Positions 1 to 6,248 of a stretch of 6,874 bases of DNA are shown piece after piece. Position 1 is the stretch's first letter. Each line of letters begins with the position of its first letter. The translations under genes were made by a program, and so were the position numbers. A model generated the notes under the pieces. It ran no database searches. It saw only the letters and a list, made by a program, of their open reading frames with translations, and was not told where the DNA came from. Origin of the DNA: Pseudomonadota bacterium (GTDB lineage: Bacteria > Pseudomonadota > Gammaproteobacteria > Burkholderiales > Burkholderiaceae_C); the NCBI GenBank assembly GCA_023394015.1, contig JAEXBL010000061.1:1-6874 (forward strand). The letters run 5' to 3'.

Positions 1-1276
1 TCTGCAGGCCGGGCACCCAGGCGCGCGGCGGCGGGGCGACGATGCGGCTGTCGGTCAGCGCGCCGGCGGGCAGGCGGTGGCCGGCGCCGAAGGGCCGGTG
101 GCGGTCGCCGAACCGGTCGGCCGGGCCATAGCTGATGGCGCCGGGACGGTGCTGGAAGTGGAAGCGGTCGTTTGGCGGGCGCACGCGGTCGCGGCCCCCG
201 TTCAGGCCGCGGCGGTAGCGGTCGCTGGCGTGGTAGTGCGGCAGCCAGTATTCGCCGGGCGCCAGCGGAAACCACGCCGCGGCGGGGCCGCCGCCCACGG
301 CAACGCTCCTGTTTGCGCCGCCGACGAAGGCCACCAGCGCCGGCGCGTACACCGGCCGCGGCTCGAAGGTGCCGGGCACCCAGGCCCAGCGCGGGCCGAT
401 CTGCGTCCAGCGGCCGTAGTGCGAGGGCGCAAAGCCCCAGGGCGCGTCGTCCACCCAGGTCCAGCCCCAGGGCTCGATCCAGGCCCAGTGGCCGTAGCGG
501 TAGGGCGCCCAGTCGGCCACGGTGACCTGCGGATACCACACCGGGCCGTAGGTGGCGTCCTGGGCCCATTCGCCGTGGGCGTCGAGCAACTGGTAGCCGG
601 GGATGTCGCGCGGCAGGTACCGGGCCGAGGCGGAGCGCTCTTCCAGCGCGTCGCGGTCGGCCACCCAGTGGTCGAAGCCGTCGCGCTGGGCGCCGCCGGC
701 CTGCGTGACGGCCAGGTCGCGCCCGCTGAACTGCACCCACTGGCGCTGGCCCACGTGGCTGGCCTGTCCCGCCTCGCCGTAGGCGGTGGCGCTGCCGGCG
801 TGCACCGTCAGGCGGGTGGTGGCCGCGCGCAGGTCCACGTCGATGCGGTATTCGCCCGGCTGCTTGGCCACCACGGCCAGGTGCGGCGTGTCGACTTCGA
901 CCCGCTCGCCGGGCCGCAGCTGGCGCACGCGCACCGACACGCTGCCCTCCATCAGCGCCACCTGGGTGGTGTCGTCGTCCAGCGTGGTCACGCGCAGGTC
1001 GGCCGGGCCGGCAAGGCGCAGCGCAGTCCAGCCGCCGTGCAGCTCGGCGCGGGCGCCGGGGCTGGCGACGAGGCGGGTGCCGGTGGTCACCGGCCAGTTG
1101 ATGGCCGCCGCCTGCAGGCGCTGCCCGTCGGGGGCGATCTGCACGGCGCCTTCCTGCGCGGTGAGGGTGGCCACGCGCGCGGGCGGGTCGGCCTGGGCCC
1201 AGCCCAGCAGGGGCGCGGCCAGCAGCAGCGCGCCACCGAGCCAGCGGCGCCAGGACGTGGTGAGGTGTGGCGTCAT
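1..1276 (-). CDS. Secreted FecR-like / DUF6600 domain protein, 3' end outside window
   Basis: This reading frame is open from an ATG at 1276 to the left edge (425 complete codons, no stop), so the C-terminus is missing. Residues 1-29 form a Sec signal peptide: positive W-R-R-W start, a Leu/Ala core and an AQA cleavage site before DPPA, so the product is probably periplasmic or outer-membrane associated. Residues about 30-200 look like a beta-rich FecR-type domain (EGAVQIAPDG; later GERVEVDTPH). Residues about 225-320 carry the W/Y/G-rich repeats typical of DUF6600: YGPVWYP, YRYGHWAWIEPWGW, HYGRW, RWAWVPG. The end is rich in Arg, His and Pro. No function is established for the family; an envelope role is an inference. 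No clear Shine-Dalgarno lies before the ATG, and no in-frame upstream start is visible nearby. A long antisense frame on the plus strand across this region is a shadow. Confidence 0.85.
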   Translation of the reverse strand, partial: MTPHLTTSWRRWLGGALLLAAPLLGWAQADPPARVATLTAQEGAVQIAPDGQRLQAAAINWPVTTGTRLVASPGARAELHGGWTALRLAGPADLRVTTLDDDTTQVALMEGSVSVRVRQLRPGERVEVDTPHLAVVAKQPGEYRIDVDLRAATTRLTVHAGSATAYGEAGQASHVGQRQWVQFSGRDLAVTQAGGAQRDGFDHWVADRDALEERSASARYLPRDIPGYQLLDAHGEWAQDATYGPVWYPQVTVADWAPYRYGHWAWIEPWGWTWVDDAPWGFAPSHYGRWTQIGPRWAWVPGTFEPRPVYAPALVAFVGGANRSVAVGGGPAAAWFPLAPGEYWLPHYHASDRYRRGLNGGRDRVRPPNDRFHFQHRPGAISYGPADRFGDRHRPFGAGHRLPAGALTDSRIVAPPPRAWVPGLQ

Positions 1277-1352
1277 GATGATGAGACAGCGGCGGAAACC
1301 AGGCGTTCCGGCCTCTTCATAACGCGCCGGCGCCGCATTCGGTTTGCCGGGG

Positions 1353-1380
1353 TGGCCGCGGCAGCGCAAAGCCGCGGCCA
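1353..1380. other. Perfect 10-bp inverted repeat upstream of the DUF6600 gene
   Basis: TGGCCGCGGC at 1353-1362 is exactly complementary in reverse to GCCGCGGCCA at 1371-1380, with an 8-base spacer (agcgcaaa). It lies 77 bases upstream of the DUF6600 start, inside the 227-base gap after yqeY (1277-1503). No T-run follows it on either strand, so it is not a classical terminator. It could be a stem-loop in the DUF6600 leader, an operator for a dimeric regulator, or a Rho-independent stop of unusual form for yqeY. The rest of this gap contains only a weak hairpin (gggcg/cgccc, 1443-1456) and no convincing promoter. Confidence 0.5.
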
Positions 1381-1503
1381 AGTTTGCAAGCAACGGTGAC
1401 ATGGCCGGCAGGGTGCCCGGCCAGTGCATCCGGCATGAAACAGGGCGCTATCGCCCGTCCATCAAGCGACGGCAGCTCTCAATTTCATACCGAACGGGGC
1501 GGC

Positions 1504-1950
1504 TCAGCCCGCCAGCGCCGCCTTCACCGCGCTGCTGACGGCGCCCATGTCGGCCTTGCCGGCCAGGCGCTGCTTGGCGGCGCCCATCACCTTGCCCATG
1601 TCGCCGGGGCCGCTGGCGCCCAGCTCGGCCACGATGGCCTTGACCTCGGCGGCGATCTCGTCGGCCGACAGGCGGGCGGGCAGGTACGGCTGCAGCACCT
1701 GGATCTCGGCGGCTTCCTTGTCGGCCAGGTCCTGGCGGCCCGCCTGGGTGAAGGCGGCGATGCTGTCCTTGCGCTGCTTGATCAGCTTGTCGATGATGGC
1801 GATGACGGCAGCGTCGTCCAGCGTCACGCGCTCGTCCACCTCTTTCTGCTTCATCGCCGCCTGCAGCAGGCGGATGGTGCCCAGGCGCTCGCCGTCCTTG
1901 GCGCGCATGGCGGTCTTCATGTCTTCGGTGATCTGGTCTTTCAGGCTCAT
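1504..1950 (-). CDS. yqeY: GatB/YqeY domain-containing protein
   Basis: A 148-residue protein, the normal size for free-standing YqeY. It starts MSLKDQITEDMKTAMRAKD, followed by RLGTIRLLQAAMKQKEVDER and the Lys/Arg-rich helix KLIKQRKDSIAAF. The second half has the YLPARLSADEI and GDMGKVMGAAKQRLAGKADM signatures. The family shares the C-terminal tRNA-interacting helical fold of the GatB subunit of the amidotransferase that makes Gln-tRNA or Asn-tRNA, but YqeY's own role is not settled. The ATG at 1950 is preceded by AGGA seven bases upstream; a longer open frame to 2313 is discarded because it would cross rpsU in another frame and adds unrelated sequence. It lies 77 bases downstream of rpsU with a hairpin between them. 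The rpsU-yqeY pair is common in betaproteobacteria, often followed by dnaG and rpoD, which are not seen here. Confidence 0.95.
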   Translation of the reverse strand: MSLKDQITEDMKTAMRAKDGERLGTIRLLQAAMKQKEVDERVTLDDAAVIAIIDKLIKQRKDSIAAFTQAGRQDLADKEAAEIQVLQPYLPARLSADEIAAEVKAIVAELGASGPGDMGKVMGAAKQRLAGKADMGAVSSAVKAALAG

Positions 1951-1971
1951 GGTTTCATCCTGCAAATACAA

Positions 1972-2005
1972 CAAAGGCCCGCTGAGCGTCCTCGGCGGGC
2001 CTTTG
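1972..2005 (-). terminator. Strong hairpin terminator/attenuator between rpsU and yqeY
   Basis: CAAAGGCCCGC (1972-1982) and GCGGGCCTTTG (1995-2005) are perfect reverse complements (11 bp). The inner bases continue the stem with a wobble pair and GAG/CTC, leaving a CGTC tetraloop. On the minus strand the stem ends in CCTTT and runs into TTGTTGTATTT, a broken U-tract. It begins 23 bases after the rpsU stop and ends 22 bases before the yqeY start. It may terminate most rpsU transcripts and let a fraction read into yqeY. Confidence 0.8.
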
Positions 2006-2027
2006 GATGGGGGCGCAAAAACGCCGA

Positions 2028-2240
2028 TCAGTACAGCTTCTTGGGCAGCTGCTGGCTGCGCACGCGCTTGTGGTGGCGCTTGACGGCAGCGGCTTTCTTG
2101 CGCTTGCGCTCGGCAGTGGGCTTTTCGTAGAACTCGCGGGCGCGCAGCTCGGTCAGCAGGCCCAGCTTTTCCACGGTGCGACGGAAGCGGCGCAGCGCCA
2201 CGTCGAACGGCTCGTTTTCTTTGACTCGGATCGTCGTCAT
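2028..2240 (-). CDS. rpsU: 30S ribosomal protein S21
   Basis: A 70-residue, very basic protein, full length for bacterial S21. It opens [20 protein letters not shown] with [20 protein letters not shown] next, and ends in a Lys/Arg-rich tail ([18 protein letters not shown], then LPKKLY). S21 binds the 30S subunit near the 3' end of 16S rRNA and the anti-Shine-Dalgarno region, and acts in translation initiation. The ATG at 2240 gives exactly the conserved N-terminus; the upstream sequence has only a modest GGAAA about 5 bases before the start. It is followed by a strong hairpin and then yqeY, and preceded by a roughly 150-base region with a hairpin and a consensus -10 box, consistent with its own promoter and a structured leader. 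Confidence 0.98.
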   Translation of the reverse strand: MTTIRVKENEPFDVALRRFRRTVEKLGLLTELRAREFYEKPTAERKRKKAAAVKRHHKRVRSQQLPKKLY

Positions 2241-2318
2241 TCAATTTCCAGAGGTACGCGGCCAGAGGGTGACGCGGCGTGGAACGGGGTAGATCAGGCC
2301 CCGGCGCCTGCAAGACTC

Positions 2319-2335
2319 ACCTTGCACCGCAAGGT
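2319..2335 (-). promoter_or_regulatory. Hairpin in the putative rpsU leader
   Basis: ACCTTGC (2319-2325) and GCAAGGT (2329-2335) are perfect reverse complements around a 3-base loop. A second, shorter stem (CAGGC 2295-2299 with GCCTG 2306-2310) lies 8 bases further downstream on the minus strand. Both would sit in the 5' leader of rpsU if transcription starts near 2389 or 2350. A role in autogenous control or mRNA stability is possible but is inference only. Confidence 0.45.
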
Positions 2336-2395
2336 TGTTGCCCCGCACATTCGAACTAGTATGGCCGGCGGGGCGATTGCCAGCAAAAACAGCGG

Positions 2396-2401
2396 ATTAT
2401 A
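2396..2401 (-). promoter_or_regulatory. Candidate -10 box of the rpsU promoter (TATAAT)
   Basis: The minus strand reads GGTTATAATCCGC, with a perfect TATAAT at 2401-2396. No recognisable -35 lies 16-18 bases upstream, because that position falls in the GC-rich repeat element. Transcription would start near 2389, giving a leader of about 149 bases. A second candidate for the same gene is TTGCTG (2386-2381), a 17-base spacer, then CATACT (2363-2358). Only one of the two may be used. Confidence 0.45.
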
Positions 2402-2402
2402 A

Positions 2403-2533
2403 CCCCCCTGAGCCGCCTGCGGCGTCTTCCCCCCTTGAAGGGGGGGCAACGCTGGTGGTCGGGGGGCCCCCGCCCACGGCGTTCCCGGATCGCCTGCTCC
2501 GCGGCGGCTCGGGCGGCCTGCTGCGCGGCCTGA
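2403..2533. repeat. GC-rich interspersed repeat element with G/C-block hairpins
   Basis: This noncoding stretch fills the gap between the flavoprotein stop and the rpsU promoter. It opens with six C residues and CTGAG, then GCCGC-ct-GCGGC (2412-2423), then CCCCCCTTGAAGGGGGG (2429-2445), a near-loopless palindrome, and later GGGGGCCCCC (2462-2471). The succession CCCCCTGAG / gcc-ggc / CCCCC-GGGGG resembles a dispersed intergenic repeat I recognise from Comamonadaceae genomes; the family assignment is from memory. Lying just downstream of the flavoprotein gene, its hairpins could act as a terminator. The right boundary is uncertain. Confidence 0.55.
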
Positions 2534-3817
2534 CTACGGAGGGGCGGCGCCTGTTTTCACCGCTTGCCGCGCGGCCAGCGCCTCGGCGCAGGCGTGGGCG
2601 CTGGCCCAGGCCCACTGGAAGTTGTAGCCGCCCAGCCAGCCGGTCACGTCCACCACTTCGCCGATGAAGAACAGGCCCGGCTGGCGGCGCGCTTCCATGG
2701 TCTGCGACGACAGCGCGCGGGTGTCGACGCCGCCCACGGTGACTTCGGCCTTCTTGTAGCCCTCGGTGCCGGTGGGCGTGAGCGGCCAGCGCTGCAGGCG
2801 ATCGGCCAGTTGCAACAGGGCCTTGTCGCTGGCCTCGTTGATGGGGCGCTGCCAGGCCGCGTCCTGCGCCACCCAGGCCTCGGCCAGGCGCTGCGGCAGC
2901 CAGGCGGCCAGTTCGTTCACGATGCGCTTGCGCGAGCGCGCCTTGGCGGCCAGCAGCGCGGCGGCCAGGTCCACCTCGGGCGCCAGGTCGATCACGATGG
3001 GCGTGCCCGGCCGCCAGTAGCTGGAGATCTGCAGCACCGCCGGCCCCGACAGGCCGCGGTGGGTGAACAGCAGGTCTTCGTCGAAGCTGATGCGCTGCTT
3101 TTTGTCGCCGGTGCTGATGCGCACCGGCAGCGACAGTCCCGCCAGTTGCGCATACGGCGCCCAGGCCGCGCCGTCGAAGGTCAGCGGCACCAGGCCAGGG
3201 CGCGTGTCGGTCAGCTTCAGGCCGAACTGGCGCGCCAGTTCGAAGCCGAGGCCGCTGGCGCCGATCTTCGGGATCGACAGGCCGCCGGTGGCGACGACCA
3301 GCGTGGGTGCCTCGGCCGTGCCGTGGTCGCTGTCAACCACATAGCGGCCGGCGCCTGATCCAGCGGCGCCAGCGGCATGTTCGGCCTGAAAGGCCACACG
3401 CTGCACGCGGCAAGGCTGCCAGCGCTGCACATTGCCGCCGTGCGCGGGCGCGGCGGCGCATTCGGCCAGCAGCAGATCGATCAGGTCCTCGGCCGAGCGG
3501 TCGCAGAACAGCTGGCCCTTGTGCTTCTCGTGCCAGGGCACGCCGTGCTGCTCGAGCAGGGCGATGAAGTCGCGCGGCGTGTAGCGCGCCAGCGCCGAGC
3601 GGCAGAATTGGGGGTTGGCGCTGATGAAGTGCTTGTGCGGCGCGGCCGGGTCGAGGTCGCGGTTGGTGAAGTTGGCGCGCCCGCCGCCGGAGATGCGCAC
3701 CTTCTCGGCGATGCGCGCGGCGTGGTCGATGAGCAGCACGCGCAGGCCCCGCCGGCCGGCCTGCGCGGCGCAGAACAGGCCGGCGGCGCCGGCGCCGAGG
3801 ATGATGGCGTCGAACAC
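2534..3817 (-). CDS. NAD(P)/FAD-dependent oxidoreductase, YhiN/HI0933 family
   Basis: A 427-residue flavoprotein. Residues 5-13 give the Rossmann dinucleotide motif (IILGAGAAG) that binds the ADP part of FAD. KVRISGGGRANFTN at 39-52 is the signature of the HI0933/YhiN family, LLFTHRGLSGPAVLQIS lies at about 247-263, and the C-terminal GLFFIGEVVDVTGWLGGYN, at about 380-398, closes the FAD site. The physiological substrate of this family is not known. The predicted start is a GTG at 3817, chosen because the Rossmann strand begins immediately after it; no Shine-Dalgarno is evident and no upstream ATG fits in the 27-base gap, so translation may be coupled to the DUF3617 gene ahead of it. An Ala/Gly-rich segment around residues 145-160 looks like a variable loop. 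Family membership is sure; the role is not. Confidence 0.92.
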   Translation of the reverse strand: MFDAIILGAGAAGLFCAAQAGRRGLRVLLIDHAARIAEKVRISGGGRANFTNRDLDPAAPHKHFISANPQFCRSALARYTPRDFIALLEQHGVPWHEKHKGQLFCDRSAEDLIDLLLAECAAAPAHGGNVQRWQPCRVQRVAFQAEHAAGAAGSGAGRYVVDSDHGTAEAPTLVVATGGLSIPKIGASGLGFELARQFGLKLTDTRPGLVPLTFDGAAWAPYAQLAGLSLPVRISTGDKKQRISFDEDLLFTHRGLSGPAVLQISSYWRPGTPIVIDLAPEVDLAAALLAAKARSRKRIVNELAAWLPQRLAEAWVAQDAAWQRPINEASDKALLQLADRLQRWPLTPTGTEGYKKAEVTVGGVDTRALSSQTMEARRQPGLFFIGEVVDVTGWLGGYNFQWAWASAHACAEALAARQAVKTGAAPP

Positions 3818-3844
3818 GGGCGGGACGACGTGGCGCGCGGCGGC

Positions 3845-4390
3845 CTACCGGTTCGGCAGGGGCGGCATGGCGAGCTTCGGTGCGCCCTTCGCCAAGGCCG
3901 ACAGGTTGATCTTCATGCCGTTGTCCAGGATGACGTCGCCCGGCTTCTGGCCCGGCTTGCAGGCGCCCAGCCAGCGGGCCTCCATGCGGCTGCGGGTGGA
4001 CTTGATGCCCATCATCGGCGGGTCGAACCGGGTTTCGGTGTCTTCACGGTAGGCGCTCTGGAAGTTGCCGCTCAGCACGCTGCGGTTGTGCATCTTGTTC
4101 TTGGGCGACATGGCGCAGGTGCTTTCGATGATGTACTTGTCGCCTTCGCGGCTGGCCTTGACGTCGGCGCACATTTGCTGCGCCATGCCTTTGCCCAGTT
4201 GCTGCAGCGCCTGGTCGCTGGCCGCATCGACGCAGTGCTGCGCCACCTGCGGCGCACCGCCCAGGTCGTCCTTGGTGGTCAGCTCCCACAGGCCGGGTTT
4301 GCGTGCCGGGTAGTCGCTGGCACCAGCGGGTGCGGCGGCCAGGGCGATGGTCAGGGCAAGCAGGGCGGGCTTGAGGCAATGGTGAGGCAT
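3845..4390 (-). CDS. DUF3617 domain-containing secreted protein
   Basis: A 181-residue protein with a signal peptide at residues 1-24 (LALTIALAAAPAGA, then SDYPARKPGLWE). The PGLWE motif at 32-36 right after the cleavage site is the hallmark of DUF3617. The mature part has four cysteines (53, 74, 92, 144), suggesting two disulfides, with the first in QHCVDA and the third in ESTCAM; the last lies in GACKPGQKPGD. The family is periplasmic and has no established function. The ATG at 4390 is preceded by AGGA ten bases upstream, a slightly long spacing. It lies 27 bases before the flavoprotein gene, probably in one transcript with it, and 96 bases after cobA. Confidence 0.88.
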   Translation of the reverse strand: MPHHCLKPALLALTIALAAAPAGASDYPARKPGLWELTTKDDLGGAPQVAQHCVDAASDQALQQLGKGMAQQMCADVKASREGDKYIIESTCAMSPKNKMHNRSVLSGNFQSAYREDTETRFDPPMMGIKSTRSRMEARWLGACKPGQKPGDVILDNGMKINLSALAKGAPKLAMPPLPNR

Positions 4391-4425
4391 GGTCGGGCAG
4401 TCCTGGGTGCGAAAAGAGTCTTCAA

Positions 4426-4447
4426 GGATGTGGCTTGTAGCACATCC
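4426..4447 (-). terminator. Possible terminator hairpin after cobA
   Basis: GGATGTG (4426-4432) and CACATCC (4441-4447) are perfect reverse complements with an 8-base loop. On the minus strand the stem is followed by TTGAAGACTCTTTT, a poor U-tract. A second stem, CTGCGC (4459-4464) with GCGCAG (4471-4476), begins 10 bases after the cobA stop. Together they occupy the 96-base gap before the DUF3617 gene and may end the ybiB-cobA transcript, but neither is a textbook terminator. Confidence 0.35.
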
Positions 4448-4486
4448 GTTTGACAGTTCTGCGCACCCAGGCGCAGCTCGGTCCGC

Positions 4487-5269
4487 TCAGGCCGTGGCGG
4501 CCAGCTCCTCGCGCAGCGCGGCGCGCACGCCCTTGACCACGTCGCCCACCACCATGATGGCCGGGCTGCCCAGGCCGGTGGCGGCCAGGGCCTCGGGCAA
4601 CTCGCCCAAGGTGGTCAGGCAGTGGCGCTGCGCCGGCAGGGTGGCGCGCTGGACCACGGCCACCGGCGTGGCGGCCGGCAGCGCCGAGAGCAGGCCGGCC
4701 TGGATGCGCGCGGCGCTGCTGATGCCCATGTAGATCACCAGCGTCAGGTGCAGATCCCGCGCCGAGGCGCCCAGCCGCGCCCAGTCCAGGCCCGGGCCGT
4801 CCTTCTGCGGGTGGCCGGTGACGAAGACCACGCCGTGCGCCCGGTCGCGGTGGGTGAGCGGCGCGCCCAGGCTGCTCAGCGACGCCAGCCCGGCGGTGAT
4901 GCCGTTGACCACCACCGGCTCGATGCCGGCGCGGCGCAGGCTCTCCACCTCTTCGCCGCCGCGGCCGAAGATGAAGGGGTCGCCCCCTTTCAGCCGCACC
5001 ACGTTCTCGCCGGCATGGGCGGCTTCCAGCATCAGCTGCTCGATGGTGGCCTGCGGCGTGCTCTTGCAGCCGCCGCGCTTGCCCACGTAGGTGATGCGCG
5101 CCTCGGGCCGCGCGTGGGCCAGCACGCCTTCGCCCACCAGGTCGTCCACCAGGATCACGCTGGCCGACTGGATGGCCTTGACGGCCTTCAGGGTGAGCAG
5201 TTCCGGGTCGCCCGGGCCGGCGCCGACCAGGGTGACCTGGCCCAGCGGGGGTGTGGCCTGCCCGCTCAT
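4487..5269 (-). CDS. cobA: Uroporphyrinogen-III C-methyltransferase
   Basis: A 260-residue stand-alone SUMT. It transfers two methyl groups from S-adenosylmethionine to C2 and C7 of uroporphyrinogen III, giving precorrin-2 for siroheme, cobalamin or heme d1. Visible family motifs are VGAGPGDPELLTLKA (15-29), YVGKRGGCKS (61-70), RLKGGDPFIFGRGGEE (92-107), NGITAG (122-127) and GAPLTHRD (135-142), all in the expected order. There is no CysG-type dehydrogenase/ferrochelatase domain at the N-terminus, so a separate enzyme must complete siroheme. The ATG at 5269 overlaps the ybiB stop as ATGA and has AGGAG eight bases upstream, so the pair is co-transcribed and probably translationally coupled. The open frame continues upstream to 6106 only as a shadow of ybiB. 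In GC-rich betaproteobacteria a cobA of this kind often serves assimilatory nitrite or sulfite reductase. Confidence 0.96.
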   Translation of the reverse strand: MSGQATPPLGQVTLVGAGPGDPELLTLKAVKAIQSASVILVDDLVGEGVLAHARPEARITYVGKRGGCKSTPQATIEQLMLEAAHAGENVVRLKGGDPFIFGRGGEEVESLRRAGIEPVVVNGITAGLASLSSLGAPLTHRDRAHGVVFVTGHPQKDGPGLDWARLGASARDLHLTLVIYMGISSAARIQAGLLSALPAATPVAVVQRATLPAQRHCLTTLGELPEALAATGLGSPAIMVVGDVVKGVRAALREELAATA

Positions 5270-6213
5270 GCCGCCAGCTCCTGCAGGCAGCGCGCATCGC
5301 CCTCGGCCTCGATGGCCTTGCAGGCGCGCACGATGTGCTCGACCTGGCGCAGGATGGGTGTGGGCGGCGGGGTGCGGCCTGCCATCACGCCGCGGATGTA
5401 GTCGGCCGTGCTGGCTGCGTCCACCGCCGTGGGCAGCGGCGGCAGTGTGGCCAGCGGACCGGGCTGGGCCGGCTGCACCGGGTGCGCCTCGCCGTTCAGG
5501 AACACGTCCATGCGCGGCGTGCGGCGCGCGTCGGCCACCGGCTCGCCCTCGGTGCCGCGCAGCAGTAGCGCCGGCGTGCCGGTCAGGCGCAAGGTGGCGG
5601 CCATGGACTCGGCGTATTCGGGGTGGGTGTAGCTGGCCACCACCAGCGCCGGGCCATCCACCGGGTTCATCAGCTTGACCAGCGCGTGCGCCGGGTTGCG
5701 CAGGCCAATGGCGCGGCGCACATCCAGCAGGCGCTTCAGGCCCGGGTGCAGGGCTTCGGTGGCGACGAAGTGCACGCAGCCGTTGTCGATGCGCTGCTGC
5801 GGTGCGCTGGGGCCGATACCCAACGCGGCCAGCACCGCCTGGCTGCTGACGCGGCGGTCTTCGGTGGGCGTGCCGTGCACCAGCACCGGCAGGCCCTGGC
5901 GCGCCAGCAGCAGGGCCAGCAGGGGCGTCAGCACCGGCAGCTTGCGCGCGCCGTTGTAGCTGGGCAGCACGACCACCGGGCGGTCGCTGGCGGGCAGCAG
6001 GGCCAGGCGCGCCTGCAGGGCGTGCAGAAAGCCGGCCATCTCTTGCGGCGTTTCGCCCTTGATGCGCATGGCGACGCAGAAGGCGCCGACCTCGTAGTCG
6101 GAGCACTGGCCGTCCAGCAACTGCCCCAGCAGGTCGGCCGCCTGCTCGCGCGACAAGGCCCGTGCGCCCTGCGCCCCGCGACCGATTTCCTTGATGTAGG
6201 CGCTGATTCCCAT
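5266..6213 (-). CDS. ybiB: DNA-binding protein YbiB (TrpD2-like)
   Basis: A 315-residue protein of the glycosyltransferase family 3 fold. Residues about 20-75 make the all-helical N-terminal domain (SREQAADLLGQLLDGQCSD, then AFCVAMRIKGETPQEMAGF). The large domain starts with VVVLPSYNGARKLPVLTPLL (80-99). At the position where anthranilate phosphoribosyltransferase has its glycine-rich PRPP loop (GTGGD), this protein has PSYNGARK, so TrpD activity is not expected. E. coli YbiB is known as a dimeric protein that binds nucleic acid without strong sequence preference. The ATG at 6213 has no evident Shine-Dalgarno; an out-of-frame ATG lies 8 bases upstream. It is the first gene of a two-gene unit with cobA (4-base overlap). 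Its job beside a siroheme gene is not explained by sequence. An FNR-like box lies 42 bases upstream of the start. Confidence 0.93.
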   Translation of the reverse strand: MGISAYIKEIGRGAQGARALSREQAADLLGQLLDGQCSDYEVGAFCVAMRIKGETPQEMAGFLHALQARLALLPASDRPVVVLPSYNGARKLPVLTPLLALLLARQGLPVLVHGTPTEDRRVSSQAVLAALGIGPSAPQQRIDNGCVHFVATEALHPGLKRLLDVRRAIGLRNPAHALVKLMNPVDGPALVVASYTHPEYAESMAATLRLTGTPALLLRGTEGEPVADARRTPRMDVFLNGEAHPVQPAQPGPLATLPPLPTAVDAASTADYIRGVMAGRTPPPTPILRQVEHIVRACKAIEAEGDARCLQELAA

Positions 6214-6248
6214 GGCGGCATTGTGGTCCGGCTGCGCGCGGCGCTCAA

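Noticed and set aside
77..1399. 440-codon open frame on the plus strand
   Set aside because: It is antisense to the DUF6600 gene, its translation is low-complexity Ala/Gly/Val/Arg with no recognisable domain, and the minus strand has a signal peptide and family motifs.
1443..1456. Hairpin GGGCG-ctat-CGCCC as yqeY terminator
   Set aside because: Only five base pairs, and followed on the minus strand by TGTTTC rather than a T-run; such stems are common by chance in GC-rich DNA.
1951..2313. N-terminal extension of the yqeY frame to 2313
   Set aside because: It crosses rpsU out of frame and passes through the terminator hairpin; family length and the AGGA site support the start at 1950.
2564..4453. 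Long plus-strand frames opposite the flavoprotein and DUF3617 genes
   Set aside because: They are antisense shadows with compositionally biased translations. The minus-strand proteins have clear FAD and PGLWE motifs.
4450..4455. TTGACA on the plus strand, a perfect -35 hexamer
   Set aside because: No suitable -10 and no plus-strand gene lies downstream; probably chance.
5270..6106. N-terminal extension of the cobA frame to 6106
   Set aside because: The extra residues are a Pro/Arg/Ala-rich shadow of ybiB in another frame. The SUMT motifs begin just after the ATG at 5269, which has a good Shine-Dalgarno.
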